A stretch of 64,000 bases of DNA from DASRDS01 sp035570055 (GTDB lineage Bacteria > Gemmatimonadota > Gemmatimonadetes > Gemmatimonadales > Gemmatimonadaceae): positions 1 through 64,000 of the forward strand of contig DATMLM010000039.1 in NCBI GenBank assembly GCA_035570055.1, written 5' to 3'. Below the pieces are notes generated by a model. The model was not told the DNA's origin. It was given only the letters and a program-made list of their open reading frames with translations, and searched no databases. A program made the position numbers and the translations under genes. This document shows positions 62,456-64,000 of the stretch, piece after piece. Numbering within the stretch: the first letter of the stretch is position 1; each line of letters begins with the position of its first letter.

Positions 62456-63427
62456 ATGCAAGCACTGCGGATCGCCCGATTCGGAACGCCCGCCGAGGTT
62501 GTCCAGCTGGCTCACCTGCCCGAGCCCGATGCGCCCAAGGCCGGCGAGGTCCTGGCCGCGGTGGAGTACGCGCCGATCAATCACTCGGAGATCCTCGAGA
62601 TCGAGGGCCACTATCCGCTGCTGCCGGCATCGTTTCCCGCCGGAGTCGGCAATGAGGGTGTCGCCCGTATTCTCGCGGTGGGATCGAACGTCACCGACTT
62701 AGCGATTGGTGACCGGGTGCTCATTCCGCAGACGCACTACGCCTGGCGCGAACGACTGGTCATGCCGGCCGCCGGCCTGTTCGCGTTACCGGCCGACGCC
62801 GATCCGCGGCAGCTCTCGATGCTGTCGATCAACCCGCCCACCGCCGCACTGCTGCTCTCGGAGTTCGTCGAGCTTAAGCCCGGCGACTGGGTGATCCAGG
62901 ACGCCGGCAATTCCGGCGTCGGCCGCTCGGTGATCGCGATCGCCAAGCACCTCGGCCTCCGCACCGTCAGTCTCGTGCGTCGCCAGGAGCTCGTGCAGGA
63001 GCTCTGCGCTGCCGGAGGCGATGTGGTCCTGGTCGATGGACCGGATGTCCAGGCCCGCGTCGCGGCTGCCACATCCAATGCTGCAATCACATTGGCCATC
63101 GACCTGGTGGGCGGGGAATCGACCGCGCTGTTGGCCGGTTGCCTCGCCCCCGCGGGCGTGGTCGTGGTGTATTCCGTCCTCGGCAGTCGGTCCATTGTCG
63201 CCAACGGCCTCGATCTCATCTTCCGCGACATCGTGATCCGCGGATTCTGGATCTACGGGCCGCGGTATCGATCATCGCCGAAAATCGCCGCGGCCATGAA
63301 GCTCGGCGCGCGGCTCGTCGCCAACGGCAAGCTCAACATCCCCATCGCGCGCACGTACCCACTCACCGCGGCCGCGGAGGCGCTATCGCACGCCGAGGGA
63401 GGCGGAAAGGTGCTCTTCTCGATTTAG
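62456..63427 (+). CDS. Zinc-free medium-chain oxidoreductase (MECR/quinone-reductase-like)
   Basis: A 323-residue NAD(P)H-dependent enzyme: GroES-like N-terminal domain (APINHSEILEIEGHYPLLP; VGNEGVARIL) and Rossmann domain (QDAGNSGVGRSVIAIAKHLG, SLVRR). The pattern matches trans-2-enoyl-CoA/ACP reductases and quinone reductases and lacks zinc ligands. Divergent MarR control suggests an inducible detoxification role. The 3' end overlaps the DUF190 gene by four bases. Confidence 0.88.
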   Translation: MQALRIARFGTPAEVVQLAHLPEPDAPKAGEVLAAVEYAPINHSEILEIEGHYPLLPASFPAGVGNEGVARILAVGSNVTDLAIGDRVLIPQTHYAWRERLVMPAAGLFALPADADPRQLSMLSINPPTAALLLSEFVELKPGDWVIQDAGNSGVGRSVIAIAKHLGLRTVSLVRRQELVQELCAAGGDVVLVDGPDVQARVAAATSNAAITLAIDLVGGESTALLAGCLAPAGVVVVYSVLGSRSIVANGLDLIFRDIVIRGFWIYGPRYRSSPKIAAAMKLGARLVANGKLNIPIARTYPLTAAAEALSHAEGGGKVLFSI

Positions 63428-63831
63428 CCGGGCGGAGCCACCTCCCAGCTGCCCGTGATGTCGATCGGCCACTCGTCCGGTCGCTCTTCTTCTGGCAAAT
63501 GAGGCCGATACATGATCACCTTCGCTCTCTCGAGGGTGATCAATCCTCCATCGATCATCGTGTCGAGCTCGGGGAGTATCGCCGCAATGCGCTCTTGAGT
63601 CTCGACACACTCCACGACGATCGGGAGATCGAACGAGAGATACTCGTGGCGGTCCGTGTGCAGCACCGCGCTGGCGCCAAACCCCATGACGCCACGGAAC
63701 GCAGTAGCCCCGGCGTACTTCCGCTCCCGCAAGAGCTCGATGATGGCTTGGTACAGCAGACGCCCTTTGTAGTGATCGCGCTCGCCGATATGAATGCGCA
63801 TGAGAACCCGCTCGCCTTTAAATCCGTGCAT
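63424..63831 (-). CDS. DUF190 (PII-like fold) protein
   Basis: A 135-residue protein of the DUF190 family: RIHIGERDHYKGRLLYQAII, KYAGATAFRGVMGFG and DLPIVVECVETQERIAAILP. GGAGG five bases upstream sets the ATG at 63831. Relatives often lie beside CrcB fluoride channels; none is seen in this window. A ligand-binding regulatory role is inferred from the fold. Confidence 0.87.
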   Translation of the reverse strand: MHGFKGERVLMRIHIGERDHYKGRLLYQAIIELLRERKYAGATAFRGVMGFGASAVLHTDRHEYLSFDLPIVVECVETQERIAAILPELDTMIDGGLITLERAKVIMYRPHLPEEERPDEWPIDITGSWEVAPPG

Positions 63832-63847
63832 CGGCTCCTCCCGTTTT

Positions 63848-64000
63848 TTACAGGTCGAGCGGCCCCGGCGTATCCGTGGTCTGCCCAACTTCGATCAGAT
63901 AGCCGTCCGGATCACGCATGTAGCACCGTATCTCCGTTTCGTGAACCTTCGGCTCGGTGACAAACTTCGCGCCGCGCGATGACCAGAGGTCATAGCAACG
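63848..64000 (-). CDS. VOC (glyoxalase/dioxygenase) family protein, partial
   Basis: Only the last 50 residues are in the window; the gene enters from the right edge. The end CYMRDPDGYLIEVGQTT is the classic VOC-fold last strand, with Glu of IEVGQ as the usual metal ligand. Specific activity cannot be told. Confidence 0.75.
   Translation of the reverse strand, partial: RCYDLWSSRGAKFVTEPKVHETEIRCYMRDPDGYLIEVGQTTDTPGPLDL

Noticed and set aside
1..64000. CRISPR array, insertion sequence, integrase or tRNA-linked island
   Set aside because: No spaced direct repeats, transposase or integrase motifs, or tRNA-like folds were seen on reading.

Overview
This is a gene-dense, GC-rich bacterial window of about 62 intact genes and at least three decayed ones. 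The likely source is a Gemmatimonadota-type soil or environmental bacterium. That is inferred from style, not from any marker gene: many exported proteins have signal peptides ending in A-Q or L-A-Q (the two metal/iron receptors, TolC proteins, M1 peptidase, sensor kinase), there are large TonB receptors with carboxypeptidase-regulatory domains, FecI/FecR signalling, beta-propeller (Reg_prop/Y_Y_Y) sensor kinases, and many 4-base ATGA overlaps. No tRNA, rRNA, CRISPR array, transposase, integrase or replication gene was seen.

Layout. 1-2700: two response regulators reading off the left edge, then an ECF sigma / SnoaL-like / NAD(P)-binding operon. 2700-6640: catalase divergent from a true OxyR (C199/C208 present, operator in the gap), then a beta-hydroxyacid dehydrogenase and a His-rich small protein. 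6645-12720: an HME-type RND metal efflux operon (TolC, pump, adaptor) divergent from an RcnR-type metal sensor. 12900-20690: M1 peptidase, broken M23 peptidase, lgt, HEAT-repeat protein, LytTR regulator, TonB receptor. 20689-26326: a complete histidine-degradation operon hutH-hutU-hutI-hutG with a strong promoter and a ligand-less CsoR-fold protein at its end. 26337-35214: an iron-type block (OsmC, PepSY protein, STN-containing TonB receptor, FecR, FecI sigma, second TonB receptor). 35316-38014: a second RcnR-type sensor in operon with an unusual P1B-type ATPase. 38018-42912: secreted/outer-membrane proteins, ChrB chromate regulator, a short gene graveyard and His/Met-rich outer-membrane proteins. 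42866-43618: a 6-oxocamphor-hydrolase-like crotonase. 43606-56815: a NarL regulator, DUF4136 lipoprotein, receiver plus aldo/keto reductase, a 975-residue sensor kinase, and a TolC/RND/adaptor/multicopper-oxidase operon. 56805-64000: alpha/beta hydrolases, DUF983, TetR and MarR regulators with short-chain and medium-chain dehydrogenases, DUF190 and a VOC fragment.

Working together. The window is dominated by metal, redox and envelope-stress functions, each paired with its own switch. The most notable unexplained signal is a shared inverted repeat, YTCCCC-N4-GGGGAG, found four times between 44272 and 49730. Two copies sit exactly 23 bases upstream of an identical TAGACT -10 box, in front of the NarL regulator and the DUF4136 lipoprotein. 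The other two lie in front of the receiver gene and between the sensor kinase and the RND/multicopper-oxidase operon. This suggests one autoregulated NarL regulon covering all these genes.
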